Assembly (NCBI GenBank): GCA_947643165.1 | Contig: CANRVB010000001.1 | Location: forward strand, 124,001-188,000 | From: an uncultured Porphyromonadaceae bacterium | GTDB lineage: Bacteria > Bacteroidota > Bacteroidia > Bacteroidales > Muribaculaceae | DNA length: 64,000 nucleotides | Reading direction: 5' to 3' | Translations under genes and position numbers: made by a program | The notes under the pieces: model-generated | What the model saw: the letters and a program-made list of their open reading frames with translations, nothing else | Databases searched by the model: none | What the model was told of the DNA's origin: nothing | In this document: positions 26,026 through 34,880 of the stretch, one piece after another | Numbering within the stretch: position 1 is the stretch's first letter | How the letters are laid out: each line of letters opens with the position of its first letter

Positions 26026-28137
26026 ATGATCAATATCAAAAAAACAGCAATAATGGCGGCAGGGCTACTCATCAGTATCGCTGTGGGAGCCAGGACGAAG
26101 ATTGCGTGTGTAGGCAACAGTATCACATATGGATATCTGATAGCCAACAGAGAATTGAACAGCTATCCGGCTCAACTGCAATATTATCTCGGGGATGAAT
26201 ATGAGGTAGAGAACTTCGGAGTGCCCTCGAAAACAGCTCTGAGCAATGGTGATCAACCATATATAAAGACTGAAGCTTACATGAGATCGCTGGAGTATAA
26301 TCCGGACATAGTGCTCATAAAGCTCGGGACCAATGACTCAAAGCCTGCAAACCGCGACCATCTGGATGAATTTGCAGCCGACTACAAGCGACTGATAGAC
26401 AGCTATAAATCGCTACCATCGAAGCCCCGCATAGTGCTACTGACCCCGACCAAGTCGTTTACGGAGGATTCGACTTCGATAGACGGGCGCGTGATAGAGC
26501 GGAGGATTGTACCGCTGGTGGAAGAGGCCGCTTATGAAAACGGAACGGAAATAGTGAGGCTGCACAATATGTTCGGCGATCAGTGGTCGACAGCTATAAT
26601 CTCAGACAAGATCCATCCGACATCAATAGGCGCAGGAATGATAGCCAGGAAGATAGGTGAATACATAACACAACCCGTAGGCAATGACAAGAAGATTGTG
26701 GCGGCCGGAAATGAGAGGGAAGATTTCAACTTTCACGGATACCGTGGCCAGAGGTTCAAGCTGAACGGAGTGGATTGCCGTCTGGTATCACCGAATGTAT
26801 CGGCTGAAGATAATCCGTGGGTGCTCAGAGCAAGATTCTGGGGTCATGAGCCTCAAACAGACATAGCATTGCTGGAGCATGGATTTCACATAGCGTATTG
26901 TGATGTGGCAGATCTGTTTGGTTCGGAGGAGGCAATGAAACGCTGGGATGCGTTTTATGATGAGATGAAGTCGATCGGCATGAACGAAAAAGTTGTGCTT
27001 GAAGGCATGAGCCGCGGAGGGCTGGCGGTATACAACTGGGCGGCAAGACATCCGGAACGCATCGCATGCATATATGCAGACGCACCAGTGATGAATCTGT
27101 ACAGTTGGCCGATGAGTAACGGCGATATGTCGCGATGTCCAGATGAGAGTAAAAACATGATGAAAGTGTACGGATTTAAAAGCGCGGAAGATGCAGCAAA
27201 ATTTGACAATAATCCCATAGACCACGCATCAACGATAGCAAAGTACGGAATACCCGTGATTCACGTTGTAGGCGATGCGGACGATGTTGTTCCGGTGGCT
27301 GAAAACACAGCTATTTTCGAGGCACGGATGCATGATGCAGGTCAAGACATAACAGTGATCCATAAGCCCGGGACAGGTCATCATCCACACTCGCTATATG
27401 ACCCCAAGAAAATAGTTGACTTTATACTCCGGTCGACAGGAAAGAGATCAAAGGTAACCACACATGCAGTGCCGGGCAATGAATTTCGCTCGGGAGCAGG
27501 CTGGACAGAAGGCCAAGAATGGCACGGAATATCGCAGGAAATAAGTGAAACAATAAATGGACGTAAACTGAAACTACTGTTGCTGGGAAACTCAATCACC
27601 CAAGGGTGGGGAGGAAGCCGCAAGTCGGTAACATATAAACCAGGGCAAAAGGCCATGGACAGAACCGCCGGCGTAGGCAACTGGGAAAGCGCCGGAATAT
27701 CGGGTGACCGCACAGAGAACCTGTTGTGGCGCGTGCGGAATTGCGAGTATGAAAAATGCCAACCGGAGAATATAGTAATCGCCATAGGAATAAACAATCT
27801 GATAGCAGGTGACGAGCCCGAAGATGTGGCCGATGGAATAATCGCCGTGGCAAAAGAGTCAAGATCCAAATTTGCGGATGCACGGATATTACTGCTTGGC
27901 CTCTATCCATCGGGACTTGAGCCTGACAGCGACATAAGGAAGAAGTGCGACCGGATACATGAAATACTCGCCGCAACGGAAATTGCCGGAGTTGACTATG
28001 AGAATCCTACCGGCTGGCTGACAGACAGCAATGGCAGGATCGGCGAAGGCCTGTATTCTCCAGATTATATCCATCTGTCGGAAAAAGGATATGAGGTTGT
28101 AGCTAAAGGTATAAAGAAATGGATGGGCGATAGATGA
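26026..28137 (+). CDS. Exported three-domain esterase: SGNH + alpha/beta hydrolase + SGNH
   Basis: 703 residues from the ATG at 26026, which begins the signal peptide (cleavage near VGARTK). Domain 1 (about 24-225) is SGNH/GDSL: GNSITYG with Ser32, LGTNDSKP, and IHPTSIG near 208. Domain 2 (about 235-480) is an alpha/beta hydrolase: nucleophile elbow LEGMSRGGLAVYNW with Ser329, GDADDVVP (acid) and GTGHHPHS (His). Domain 3 (about 510-703) is a second SGNH: LLGNSITQGWGG with Ser523, GISGDRTENLLWR, IGINNL and DYIHLSEKG. All three active sites look intact. It probably removes ester groups from a complex glycan, together with the divergent GH88; this is inference. Confidence 0.83.
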   Translation: MINIKKTAIMAAGLLISIAVGARTKIACVGNSITYGYLIANRELNSYPAQLQYYLGDEYEVENFGVPSKTALSNGDQPYIKTEAYMRSLEYNPDIVLIKLGTNDSKPANRDHLDEFAADYKRLIDSYKSLPSKPRIVLLTPTKSFTEDSTSIDGRVIERRIVPLVEEAAYENGTEIVRLHNMFGDQWSTAIISDKIHPTSIGAGMIARKIGEYITQPVGNDKKIVAAGNEREDFNFHGYRGQRFKLNGVDCRLVSPNVSAEDNPWVLRARFWGHEPQTDIALLEHGFHIAYCDVADLFGSEEAMKRWDAFYDEMKSIGMNEKVVLEGMSRGGLAVYNWAARHPERIACIYADAPVMNLYSWPMSNGDMSRCPDESKNMMKVYGFKSAEDAAKFDNNPIDHASTIAKYGIPVIHVVGDADDVVPVAENTAIFEARMHDAGQDITVIHKPGTGHHPHSLYDPKKIVDFILRSTGKRSKVTTHAVPGNEFRSGAGWTEGQEWHGISQEISETINGRKLKLLLLGNSITQGWGGSRKSVTYKPGQKAMDRTAGVGNWESAGISGDRTENLLWRVRNCEYEKCQPENIVIAIGINNLIAGDEPEDVADGIIAVAKESRSKFADARILLLGLYPSGLEPDSDIRKKCDRIHEILAATEIAGVDYENPTGWLTDSNGRIGEGLYSPDYIHLSEKGYEVVAKGIKKWMGDR

Positions 28138-28140
28138 GAT

Positions 28141-28263
28141 TAATACCCCAATAAATTTGGCATTACACTCGACTTATTCGTAACTTTGGCTGACGCCCAA
28201 GTTACTACCGCTCGGTAATGCCCAAATAAATTTGGCATTACGCTCGACTTATTCGTAACTTTG
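28141..28263 (+). repeat. Palindromic promoter array 1 (upstream of dxr)
   Basis: Order: A palindrome (28141-28164, arms TAATACCCCAAT and ATTTGGCATTA), linker, B palindrome (28181-28204, arms TAACTTTGGC and GCCCAAGTTA around TGAC), linker CTACCGCTCGG, A palindrome (28216-28240), linker, and half a B unit TAACTTTG (28256-28263). The period is 75 bases. TTTG in each A right arm and TAACTTTG in each B left arm are 21 bases apart, forming two tandem promoters. The array begins three bases after the esterase stop, so its hairpins may also end that transcript. Confidence 0.85.
28231..28263 (+). promoter_or_regulatory. Proximal dxr promoter within array 1
   Basis: TTTG (28231-28234), spacer 21, TAACTTTG (28256-28263). 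Only 8 bases separate the -7 element from the dxr ATG, so this promoter would give an almost leaderless mRNA. An identical promoter lies one period upstream (28156-28188). Confidence 0.7.
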
Positions 28264-28271
28264 CAACGTAT

Positions 28272-29441
28272 ATGAAAAAAATCGCCATATTAGGAAGTAC
28301 AGGATCGATAGGAACACAAACTATCGACATACTGCGCAAACATCCGGACAGATTCGAGGCAAGTCTGCTGACAGCCGGATCGAATGTTGATCTGCTTATA
28401 AAACAGTCACGAGAACTAAGACCATCAATGGCTATAATCGCTGATGACCGGCAGTACGACAAACTACGCGAAAACCTCGAACCACTCGGCATAGAGACAG
28501 CAAGCGGCGCAGCAGCACTTGCAGATGCCATGGACCGCGATGACTTTGAAACAGTTGTCACCGCAACTGTAGGCTACAGCGGATTGATGCCAACCGTGAG
28601 AGCGATACTTTCAGGGAAAGACATAGCACTTGCCAACAAAGAAACCCTGGTGGTCGCAGGCGAGCTGATAACACATATGGCCGAAAAAAACAGCAACAGC
28701 CAGATAATACCTGTCGACTCCGAACACTCAGCAATATACCAATGCCTGCAAGGTGAAGACAGAAATCAAGTAGAACGCCTGATCATCACCGCATCGGGCG
28801 GACCATTCAGAAACATGACAGCAGAAGCACTGGAGAAAGTGACAGTAGCCGACGCCCTGCGCCATCCCAACTGGCAGATGGGAGCCAAGATCACGATAGA
28901 TTCGGCCACAATGCTCAACAAGGCTTTTGAAATCATAGAAGCCAGGTGGCTATTCGGAGTTCCAAGCGACAGAATAGAGGCAGTGGTGCATCCCCAGTCG
29001 ATAGTACACTCGATGGTAGAATTCAAAGATGGTGCCGTAAAGGCGCAGTTAGGACTCCCCGACATGCATCTGCCAATAAGCTATGCCCTGGGAGAACGTG
29101 AGCGCATAGCATCGCCCGAACACATGAGCCTGCAGGACTACAGCCGTCTGGAGTTCATGGCACCTGATATGGATAAATTTCCATGCCTAAAGCTGGCCAA
29201 GCTGGCACTTGAAACCGGAGGCACATCGGCATGTACGATCAATGCCGCCGGCGAGGTAGCCAACGAAGCATTCAGAGAAGGCATGATAAGATTCACAGAT
29301 ATTTACAGGGTGATAATGGACACCCTTGAGAAGGCACCGTCGGTCCAGCAACCAGGACTTGACGATTATGTAGCCATAAATTCGGCCTCGCGCGCCATAG
29401 CATCGCAGGAAGTGGCCAGAATAAACTTTAACCAACTCTGA
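28272..29441 (+). CDS. dxr: 1-deoxy-D-xylulose 5-phosphate reductoisomerase
   Basis: 389 residues. Second step of the MEP isoprenoid pathway: DXP plus NADPH to methylerythritol phosphate. The NADPH motif is ILGSTGSIGTQTIDIL at the N-terminus. ALANKETLVVAGE and IIPVDSEHSAIYQCL carry the metal and substrate ligands, ITASGGPFR closes the flexible loop, and NWQMGAKITIDSATMLNKAFEII is the family signature. First of four tightly packed genes (dxr-rseP-methyltransferase-DPP III). The start at 28272 lies only 8 bases from a predicted -7 element; no later ATG fits, because the Rossmann motif begins at residue 6. Confidence 0.95.
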   Translation: MKKIAILGSTGSIGTQTIDILRKHPDRFEASLLTAGSNVDLLIKQSRELRPSMAIIADDRQYDKLRENLEPLGIETASGAAALADAMDRDDFETVVTATVGYSGLMPTVRAILSGKDIALANKETLVVAGELITHMAEKNSNSQIIPVDSEHSAIYQCLQGEDRNQVERLIITASGGPFRNMTAEALEKVTVADALRHPNWQMGAKITIDSATMLNKAFEIIEARWLFGVPSDRIEAVVHPQSIVHSMVEFKDGAVKAQLGLPDMHLPISYALGERERIASPEHMSLQDYSRLEFMAPDMDKFPCLKLAKLALETGGTSACTINAAGEVANEAFREGMIRFTDIYRVIMDTLEKAPSVQQPGLDDYVAINSASRAIASQEVARINFNQL

Positions 29442-29451
29442 CAAACCCAAC

Positions 29452-30888
29452 ATGGAGACATTCCTACTGAAAGCACTTCAGCTGGTAGCAGCCTTGTCGC
29501 TGCTTGTAGCAGTGCATGAATTCGGCCACTACCTGTTTGCCCGTATCTTCGGCATCAGGGTGGAGAAATTCTATCTGTTTTTTAACCCCGGCTTCTCGCT
29601 GGTGCAGTATGATCCGGCTCGCGGTACACTGCGCCTATGCACATGGACCGATAAGGACGGAAAAGAACGCCAACTTGTAAACATACGCACAGGCAAAGAT
29701 CTGCGAGCAGAAAAAGGAGCCCATATAGCCGGGTGGCGTGAGACCATATATGGCCTGGGCTGGCTACCTCTTGGCGGCTACTGCAAGATAGCCGGCATGA
29801 TAGACGAGTCGATGGACAAGGAGCAGCTTGCGAAGGATCCCGAGGAATGGGAGTTCAGATCGCGTCCGGCCTACCAGCGTCTGCTGGTGATGATAGGAGG
29901 CGTGCTGTTCAACTTCATCACAGCAATAGTGATCTACATAGGCATAGCATGGCACTGGGGTGCTGAATACATACCGTTTTCATCGGCATACGCCGGCTTT
30001 GACTTCGTAGAAGCCGCCAAGGATGCAGGATTCAGGAACGGCGACATACCGTATGACGCAGATGGAAAGATACTTGATGCTGCCGACGGTGACTATATGC
30101 TGAAGATGGCGGAGGCCAAACAGGTGAGAGTGATACGCAACAACAGCGACACAGTCACCATAGACATACCTGAGAACTTCATATTCAGACTAAACGATGC
30201 CGGAGCATTCATGGCCTACAGGGTGCCGGTATATGTTGCCAATGTGCTCGGCGGACAGCCGGCGGCCAAAGCAGGCATAATGGCGGGCGACCATATAGTG
30301 GCCGTAGACGAGACAGCCACACCGTCGTTCACAGAGCTTACGGAGGCATTGAGCAAAAGCGCAGGCAAAAGTGCGGTGATCACTGTTGAGCGCGATGGCA
30401 AGCCAGTGAAACTGACAGCCGAGATAGATGAATCGGGCAAACTTGGCTTCCAGCTGCAACCTATCACCGAGGTATATGAGACGGTGAGAGTGAAGTATGA
30501 TCTGCTGTCATCGGTACCAAAGGGATGGGAACTGGGCACAGGTACGCTGACCAACTATGTAGGGTCGATGAAGCACTTGTTCTCATCGGAAGGCGCAAAG
30601 AGCATAGGTGGTTTCGGAGCACTCGGCAATATGTTTCCAGAGCGATGGAACTGGTATTCGTTCTGGCAGATAACAGCCTTTCTGAGCGTAGCGCTCGCTT
30701 TCATGAACATCATACCTATACCGGCACTTGACGGCGGCCACGTGATGTTCCTGCTGTATGAGGTAGTGACCCGCCGGAAGCCATCGGAGAAGGTGCTCGA
30801 ATGGGCACAATATGCAGGCATGGCATTTCTGCTGCTGCTGCTGCTGTACGCCAACGGCATGGATCTATTCAGGGCTTTTGCAAGATAA
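29452..30888 (+). CDS. rseP: RIP zinc metalloprotease RseP (site-2 protease)
   Basis: 478 residues. The zinc motif is HEFGH (22-26) in the first membrane segment. A second ligand motif, NIIPIPALDGGH, lies in the C-terminal membrane part. A PDZ domain lies between (about 265-330, VANVLGGQPAAKAGIMAGDHIV). It cleaves membrane-embedded substrates such as anti-sigma factors and signal peptides. It follows dxr by 10 bases, a neighbour relation widespread in bacteria. An ECF/anti-sigma pair exists at the window end, but a functional link is not shown. Confidence 0.92.
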   Translation: METFLLKALQLVAALSLLVAVHEFGHYLFARIFGIRVEKFYLFFNPGFSLVQYDPARGTLRLCTWTDKDGKERQLVNIRTGKDLRAEKGAHIAGWRETIYGLGWLPLGGYCKIAGMIDESMDKEQLAKDPEEWEFRSRPAYQRLLVMIGGVLFNFITAIVIYIGIAWHWGAEYIPFSSAYAGFDFVEAAKDAGFRNGDIPYDADGKILDAADGDYMLKMAEAKQVRVIRNNSDTVTIDIPENFIFRLNDAGAFMAYRVPVYVANVLGGQPAAKAGIMAGDHIVAVDETATPSFTELTEALSKSAGKSAVITVERDGKPVKLTAEIDESGKLGFQLQPITEVYETVRVKYDLLSSVPKGWELGTGTLTNYVGSMKHLFSSEGAKSIGGFGALGNMFPERWNWYSFWQITAFLSVALAFMNIIPIPALDGGHVMFLLYEVVTRRKPSEKVLEWAQYAGMAFLLLLLLYANGMDLFRAFAR

Positions 30889-30900
30889 CAACACAACGAA

Positions 30901-32082
30901 ATGAACACCATACGACTTCGCCGCGGTAAGGAAGAATCGCTACTACGCTTCCACCCGTGGGTATTCTCGGGGGCGATCGCATCGCCCGTCGACAACCTTG
31001 AAGAGGGAGAGGTAGTAGTAGTAGAATCGCACGACGGTACACCCCTGGGCTCAGGCCATTATCAGATAGGGACCATAGCCGTGAGAATGCTGAGCACCGA
31101 CCGTGAGACCCGGATAGACGGAGATTTCTACAAGGATCGTCTCGGGAAGGCTCTGGAGATGCGCAAGGCTCTCGGGCTGATGCGCAGCGACAACAATGCG
31201 TTCAGGCTTGTTCACGGTGAAGGAGATTTCCTGCCGGGTCTGGTTGTAGACATATATGGCGACAATGCGGTAGTGCAGGCCCACAGCGTTGGAATGCACT
31301 ATGCGCGCGAGCTTATAGCCGATGCTCTGTGCGAGCTTCCCGGAGCCGGAATAAAGAACGTATACTACAAGAGCGAGACTACCCTGCCCTACAAGGCGGA
31401 ACTTGATCCGGTGAACGAGTATATACGCGGCGCCAATACGGGAAATGTAGCGATAGAGAACGGACTGAAATTTCACGTGGACTGGCTGAAAGGACAGAAG
31501 ACCGGATTTTTCGTAGACCAACGCGACAACCGCAGCCTGCTTGAGAAGTATGCCAAGGGGCAGAAGGTGCTAAATATGTTCTGCTATACGGGAGGCTTTT
31601 CGGTATATGCTCTACGTGGAGGGGCCGAAAGTGTTGTATCGGTGGATTCATCGGCCAAAGCCATAGCCCTTACTGATGCGAACGTGACTCTGAACTACGG
31701 CGAGTGTGACCGACACAAGAGCCATGCTGTGGACGCATTCAAGTTTTTGGGCGAGATGGAATATGGCGCATACGATCTTATAGTACTCGATCCGCCGGCA
31801 TTCGCCAAGCACCGAGGAGCTATCAAGAATGCACTACGCGGCTATCAGAAACTGAATGCCGCCGCCATAGAGAAGATAGCACCAGGTGGAATACTGTTCA
31901 CCTTCAGCTGTTCGCAGGCGATATCGCGTGAACAGTTCAGACTGGCTGTATTCTCGGCAGCAGCCCAGACAGGCCGCAAGGTAAGAATACTGCACCAACT
32001 GACTCAACCGGCCGACCATCCGGTAAACATATATCATCCGGAAGGAGAATATCTGAAAGGACTAATCCTCTATATAGAATAA
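30901..32082 (+). CDS. rlmI: PUA-domain rRNA (cytosine-C5) methyltransferase, RlmI-like
   Basis: 393 residues. An N-terminal PUA domain (about 1-75, including HPWVFSGAIA) is followed by an EEHEE linker region and a SAM-dependent Rossmann domain. LNMFCYTGGFSVYALRGGA is the SAM-binding motif I, LDPPAFAK motif IV, and FSCSQAIS contains the cysteine used by m5C enzymes. Best fit is the 23S rRNA C1962 methyltransferase group. It starts 12 bases after rseP in the same operon. Confidence 0.85.
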   Translation: MNTIRLRRGKEESLLRFHPWVFSGAIASPVDNLEEGEVVVVESHDGTPLGSGHYQIGTIAVRMLSTDRETRIDGDFYKDRLGKALEMRKALGLMRSDNNAFRLVHGEGDFLPGLVVDIYGDNAVVQAHSVGMHYARELIADALCELPGAGIKNVYYKSETTLPYKAELDPVNEYIRGANTGNVAIENGLKFHVDWLKGQKTGFFVDQRDNRSLLEKYAKGQKVLNMFCYTGGFSVYALRGGAESVVSVDSSAKAIALTDANVTLNYGECDRHKSHAVDAFKFLGEMEYGAYDLIVLDPPAFAKHRGAIKNALRGYQKLNAAAIEKIAPGGILFTFSCSQAISREQFRLAVFSAAAQTGRKVRILHQLTQPADHPVNIYHPEGEYLKGLILYIE

Positions 32083-32083
32083 C

Positions 32084-34090
32084 ATGATCAAACCAATCAC
32101 CGCCGGAGCGCTTGCTCTGGCTATCACAACGACAACAATGGTAGGATGTAAATCGGGTGAGCAGAGCACTCCTGATTTCGACTATACCGTTGACCGCTTT
32201 GCGGACATAGAAGTGTTGCGCTACCAAGTGCCCGGGTTCGAGAACCTGACACTTAACCAGAAGCTTCTGATCTATTATCTGACAGAGGCTGCCATAAGCG
32301 GCCGCGACATACTGTGGGACCAGAACGGCAAGTATAATCTGGCTCTGCGCGATATGCTGGAGCAGGTGTATGAATCGTATGACGGCCCGAAGGATGACCA
32401 ACAGTGGCAGGCTTTCGACAAGTATGTCAAGCAGGTATGGTTTGGCAATGGCGTCCATCACCACTACTCTATGGACAAGTTCGTGCCGGAATTCAGCCGC
32501 GAATGGTTTGAGGGCCAACTGAGCAAGAACGATATGGCCAAGGATGAGACACTTCTGCGTGTGATATTCGACCCGACATTCATGGCCAAGCGTGTCAACC
32601 AGGCAGAGGGAGCTGATCTGATCGTGACATCAGCCAACAACCTGTATGAGGGTGTGACCCAGCAGGAGGTCGAGGCTTATTACAATGCCCGCAAAGACAC
32701 CACCGACCTGACACCTATAAGCTGGGGTCTGAACGCAAGAGTGACAAAGGATGCCGACGGCAACGTGGTTGAACAGGTATATAAGGTAGGTGGCTTGTAC
32801 TCGGATGCTATCAGCCGTATAGTGGAGCTGCTGAACAAGGCATCGGAATATGCGGAGAACGACGGTCAGCGCGAAGTGATCAAAAAGCTTGTCGATTTCT
32901 ATACCACCGGCGATCTGAAGGATTTTGATGACTACAGCATAGCGTGGGTCGACGAGACCGACTCGCAGGTAGACTTCATTAACGGATTCATAGAGAGCTA
33001 TGGCGATCCGCTGGGCATGACCGGCGCTTTTGAGTCGATAGTCAACTTCAAGGATATACCCGCCAGCAAGCGCACCGAAACCATAAGCAACAACGCTGAA
33101 TGGTTTGAGCAGAACTCGCCTGTTGATCCCCGCTTCCGCAAGGATAAGGTGAAGGGTGTGACGGCCAAGGTGATCACAGCCGCTATACTGGCTGGTGACA
33201 GCTACCCGGCAACACCTATCGGTATTAATCTGCCCAACGCCAACTGGATCCGCGCAGCCCATGGATCGAAGTCGGTGACGATCGAGAATATCACCAAGGC
33301 CTATGATGAGGCAAGCCACGGTAATGGCTTCAACGAGGAGTTTGTTATAGACGAGGAGACTTCGAAGCTTCTTGACGACTATCTGTTTATCACCGACAAT
33401 CTGCACACCGACCTGCATGAATGTCTTGGACATGCTTCGGGACGTCTGCTTCCGGGTGTGGATCCGGATGCGCTGAAAGCTCACGGCTCTACTCTCGAGG
33501 AGGCCCGCGCCGATCTGTTCGCTCTGTATTATCTTGCCGACCCGAAGCTTCTGGAGCTTGGCCTGCTGGACAATCCCGATGCCTACAAGGCGGAATACTA
33601 CAAGTATATGCTCAATGGCCTTATGACTCAGCTGATGCGTATTGAGCCAGGCAAGGATGTGGAGGAAGCGCACATGCGCAACCGTAAGCTGATATGCGAA
33701 TGGGTATACGAGAAGGGCAAGCCCGAGAATGTGGTGGAACTCGTGGAGAAGGATGGCAAGCACTATGTCAAGATAAACGACTACAAGCGTATGCGCGAGC
33801 TGTTCGGTGAGCTTCTCGGCGAGATACAGCGCATCAAGAGCGAGGGTGACTACGAAGCCGGTCGCGATCTGGTGGAGACTTATGGTGTAAAGGTTGACCA
33901 GAACCTGCATAAGGAGGTGCTCGACCGCTATGCGAAGCTCAACATAGCACCTTACAAGGGCTTTGTCAACCCCGTATACACACTTGTGACGGACGACAAT
34001 GGTAATCCTGTAGATGTGACAATCACCTACGAGGAGGATTATCCCACTCAGATGCTCAGATACTCCAAGCAGTATAAGACGCTTAAATAA
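32084..34090 (+). CDS. Dipeptidyl peptidase III-family (M49) lipoprotein
   Basis: 668 residues, similar in length to the Bacteroides DPP III. The zinc motif is HECLGH (445-450, the M49 form of HExxxH) with the second motif EEARAD (472-477), supplying the third ligand. The N-terminus MIKPITAGALALAITTTTMV followed by GC looks like a lipoprotein signal, so the enzyme is probably exported. It would release dipeptides from peptide N-termini. It starts one base after the methyltransferase stop and ends the dxr operon, with a terminator 30 bases further on. Confidence 0.88.
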   Translation: MIKPITAGALALAITTTTMVGCKSGEQSTPDFDYTVDRFADIEVLRYQVPGFENLTLNQKLLIYYLTEAAISGRDILWDQNGKYNLALRDMLEQVYESYDGPKDDQQWQAFDKYVKQVWFGNGVHHHYSMDKFVPEFSREWFEGQLSKNDMAKDETLLRVIFDPTFMAKRVNQAEGADLIVTSANNLYEGVTQQEVEAYYNARKDTTDLTPISWGLNARVTKDADGNVVEQVYKVGGLYSDAISRIVELLNKASEYAENDGQREVIKKLVDFYTTGDLKDFDDYSIAWVDETDSQVDFINGFIESYGDPLGMTGAFESIVNFKDIPASKRTETISNNAEWFEQNSPVDPRFRKDKVKGVTAKVITAAILAGDSYPATPIGINLPNANWIRAAHGSKSVTIENITKAYDEASHGNGFNEEFVIDEETSKLLDDYLFITDNLHTDLHECLGHASGRLLPGVDPDALKAHGSTLEEARADLFALYYLADPKLLELGLLDNPDAYKAEYYKYMLNGLMTQLMRIEPGKDVEEAHMRNRKLICEWVYEKGKPENVVELVEKDGKHYVKINDYKRMRELFGELLGEIQRIKSEGDYEAGRDLVETYGVKVDQNLHKEVLDRYAKLNIAPYKGFVNPVYTLVTDDNGNPVDVTITYEEDYPTQMLRYSKQYKTLK

Positions 34091-34122
34091 TAATAGCGTC
34101 GACAGGCATATATAACCCAAGA

Positions 34123-34157
34123 GAAGCCGGTGCGGTGATACGTACCGGCTTCTTTTG
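34123..34157 (+). terminator. Terminator of the dxr operon
   Basis: GAAGCCGGT / ACCGGCTTC stem with a 12-base loop, then TTTTGG. Confidence 0.8.
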
Positions 34158-34224
34158 GTTAATGACGCCGAATCACATCAGCAGAATCACATCATACGTA
34201 ATCGCTGCCTGCCCGTATAAAAAG

Positions 34225-34260
34225 CTACCGCCGTATATGCGATCGCATATACGGCGGTAG
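34225..34260 (-). terminator. Terminator of the LemA/FKBP transcript: perfect 36-base palindrome
   Basis: Every base from 34225 to 34260 is part of one perfect palindrome (arm CTACCGCCGTATATGCGA). On the minus strand it is followed by CTTTTTATAC. It lies 42 bases past the FKBP stop. Confidence 0.75.
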
Positions 34261-34301
34261 TCTTAAGATGTATCAACGTTGATCCGAGGTGATGCTGCGG
34301 A

Positions 34302-34865
34302 TCAGTTGTCCTGCGGGGTCTCTATCTCGTAGGCAGGGATATCGACAAGCTTCATGTAGAAGCGTAGATACGAGTAAGGCGGAATCGACATATAGCCGTT
34401 GGCGCCATAGGCAGACGAGAAGGGAATGACTACCTCGACGCTGTCGCCTACATGCATGGCATTGAGTGCAACCTGCCAACCGACAATATTATCGGATACG
34501 CGGCTACGGTAAATGCTGTCGCCATACTGAGTGGAGGTATATGAAGAGTCGAACGGCTCACCATTGTAGAACTGTCCAAGATACTTCATGTCGACAGTGC
34601 TTGTCTGGAGGGGCGAGAGATTGCCCTCGGTAAGACGGCGGTCGTTGAAGAAATGTATCAGGACGCCGCAACTGGGATCCCAAGCCGGAGAGAGGCGGGT
34701 GTAGTAGGGGTTTCCCTGATCATCGGTGCGTGTCTTGAGCTGCTCGTACCAGGCAATGTTGTCATTGCGCCACTCCTCGTACTTATCCCAGTTGTTGTCG
34801 CTCATACATGACGATGCCGAGGCAAGGATGAGAGCGGTAGCTATAACAGGTAAGATGGGCTTCAT
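34302..34865 (-). CDS. FKBP-type peptidyl-prolyl isomerase lipoprotein
   Basis: 187 residues. Lipobox ASSC (Cys20). The FKBP fold is visible from VDMKYLGQFYNGEPFDSSY, IVGWQVALNAMHVGDSVEVVIPFSSAYGANGY and IPPYSYLRFYMKLVDI, which match the order of strands and the helix of FKBP domains. The substrate-pocket residues are only partly conserved, so chaperone function is more certain than isomerase activity. It is the last gene after glyS and lemA on the minus strand, followed by a strong palindromic terminator. Confidence 0.82.
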   Translation of the reverse strand: MKPILPVIATALILASASSCMSDNNWDKYEEWRNDNIAWYEQLKTRTDDQGNPYYTRLSPAWDPSCGVLIHFFNDRRLTEGNLSPLQTSTVDMKYLGQFYNGEPFDSSYTSTQYGDSIYRSRVSDNIVGWQVALNAMHVGDSVEVVIPFSSAYGANGYMSIPPYSYLRFYMKLVDIPAYEIETPQDN

Positions 34866-34880
34866 TGAGTAAAAAAAGGT

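Noticed and set aside
32630-34120. Minus-strand frame of 496 codons opposite the DPP III gene
   Set aside because: Shadow of a gene with complete M49 motifs; no signal or domain of its own.
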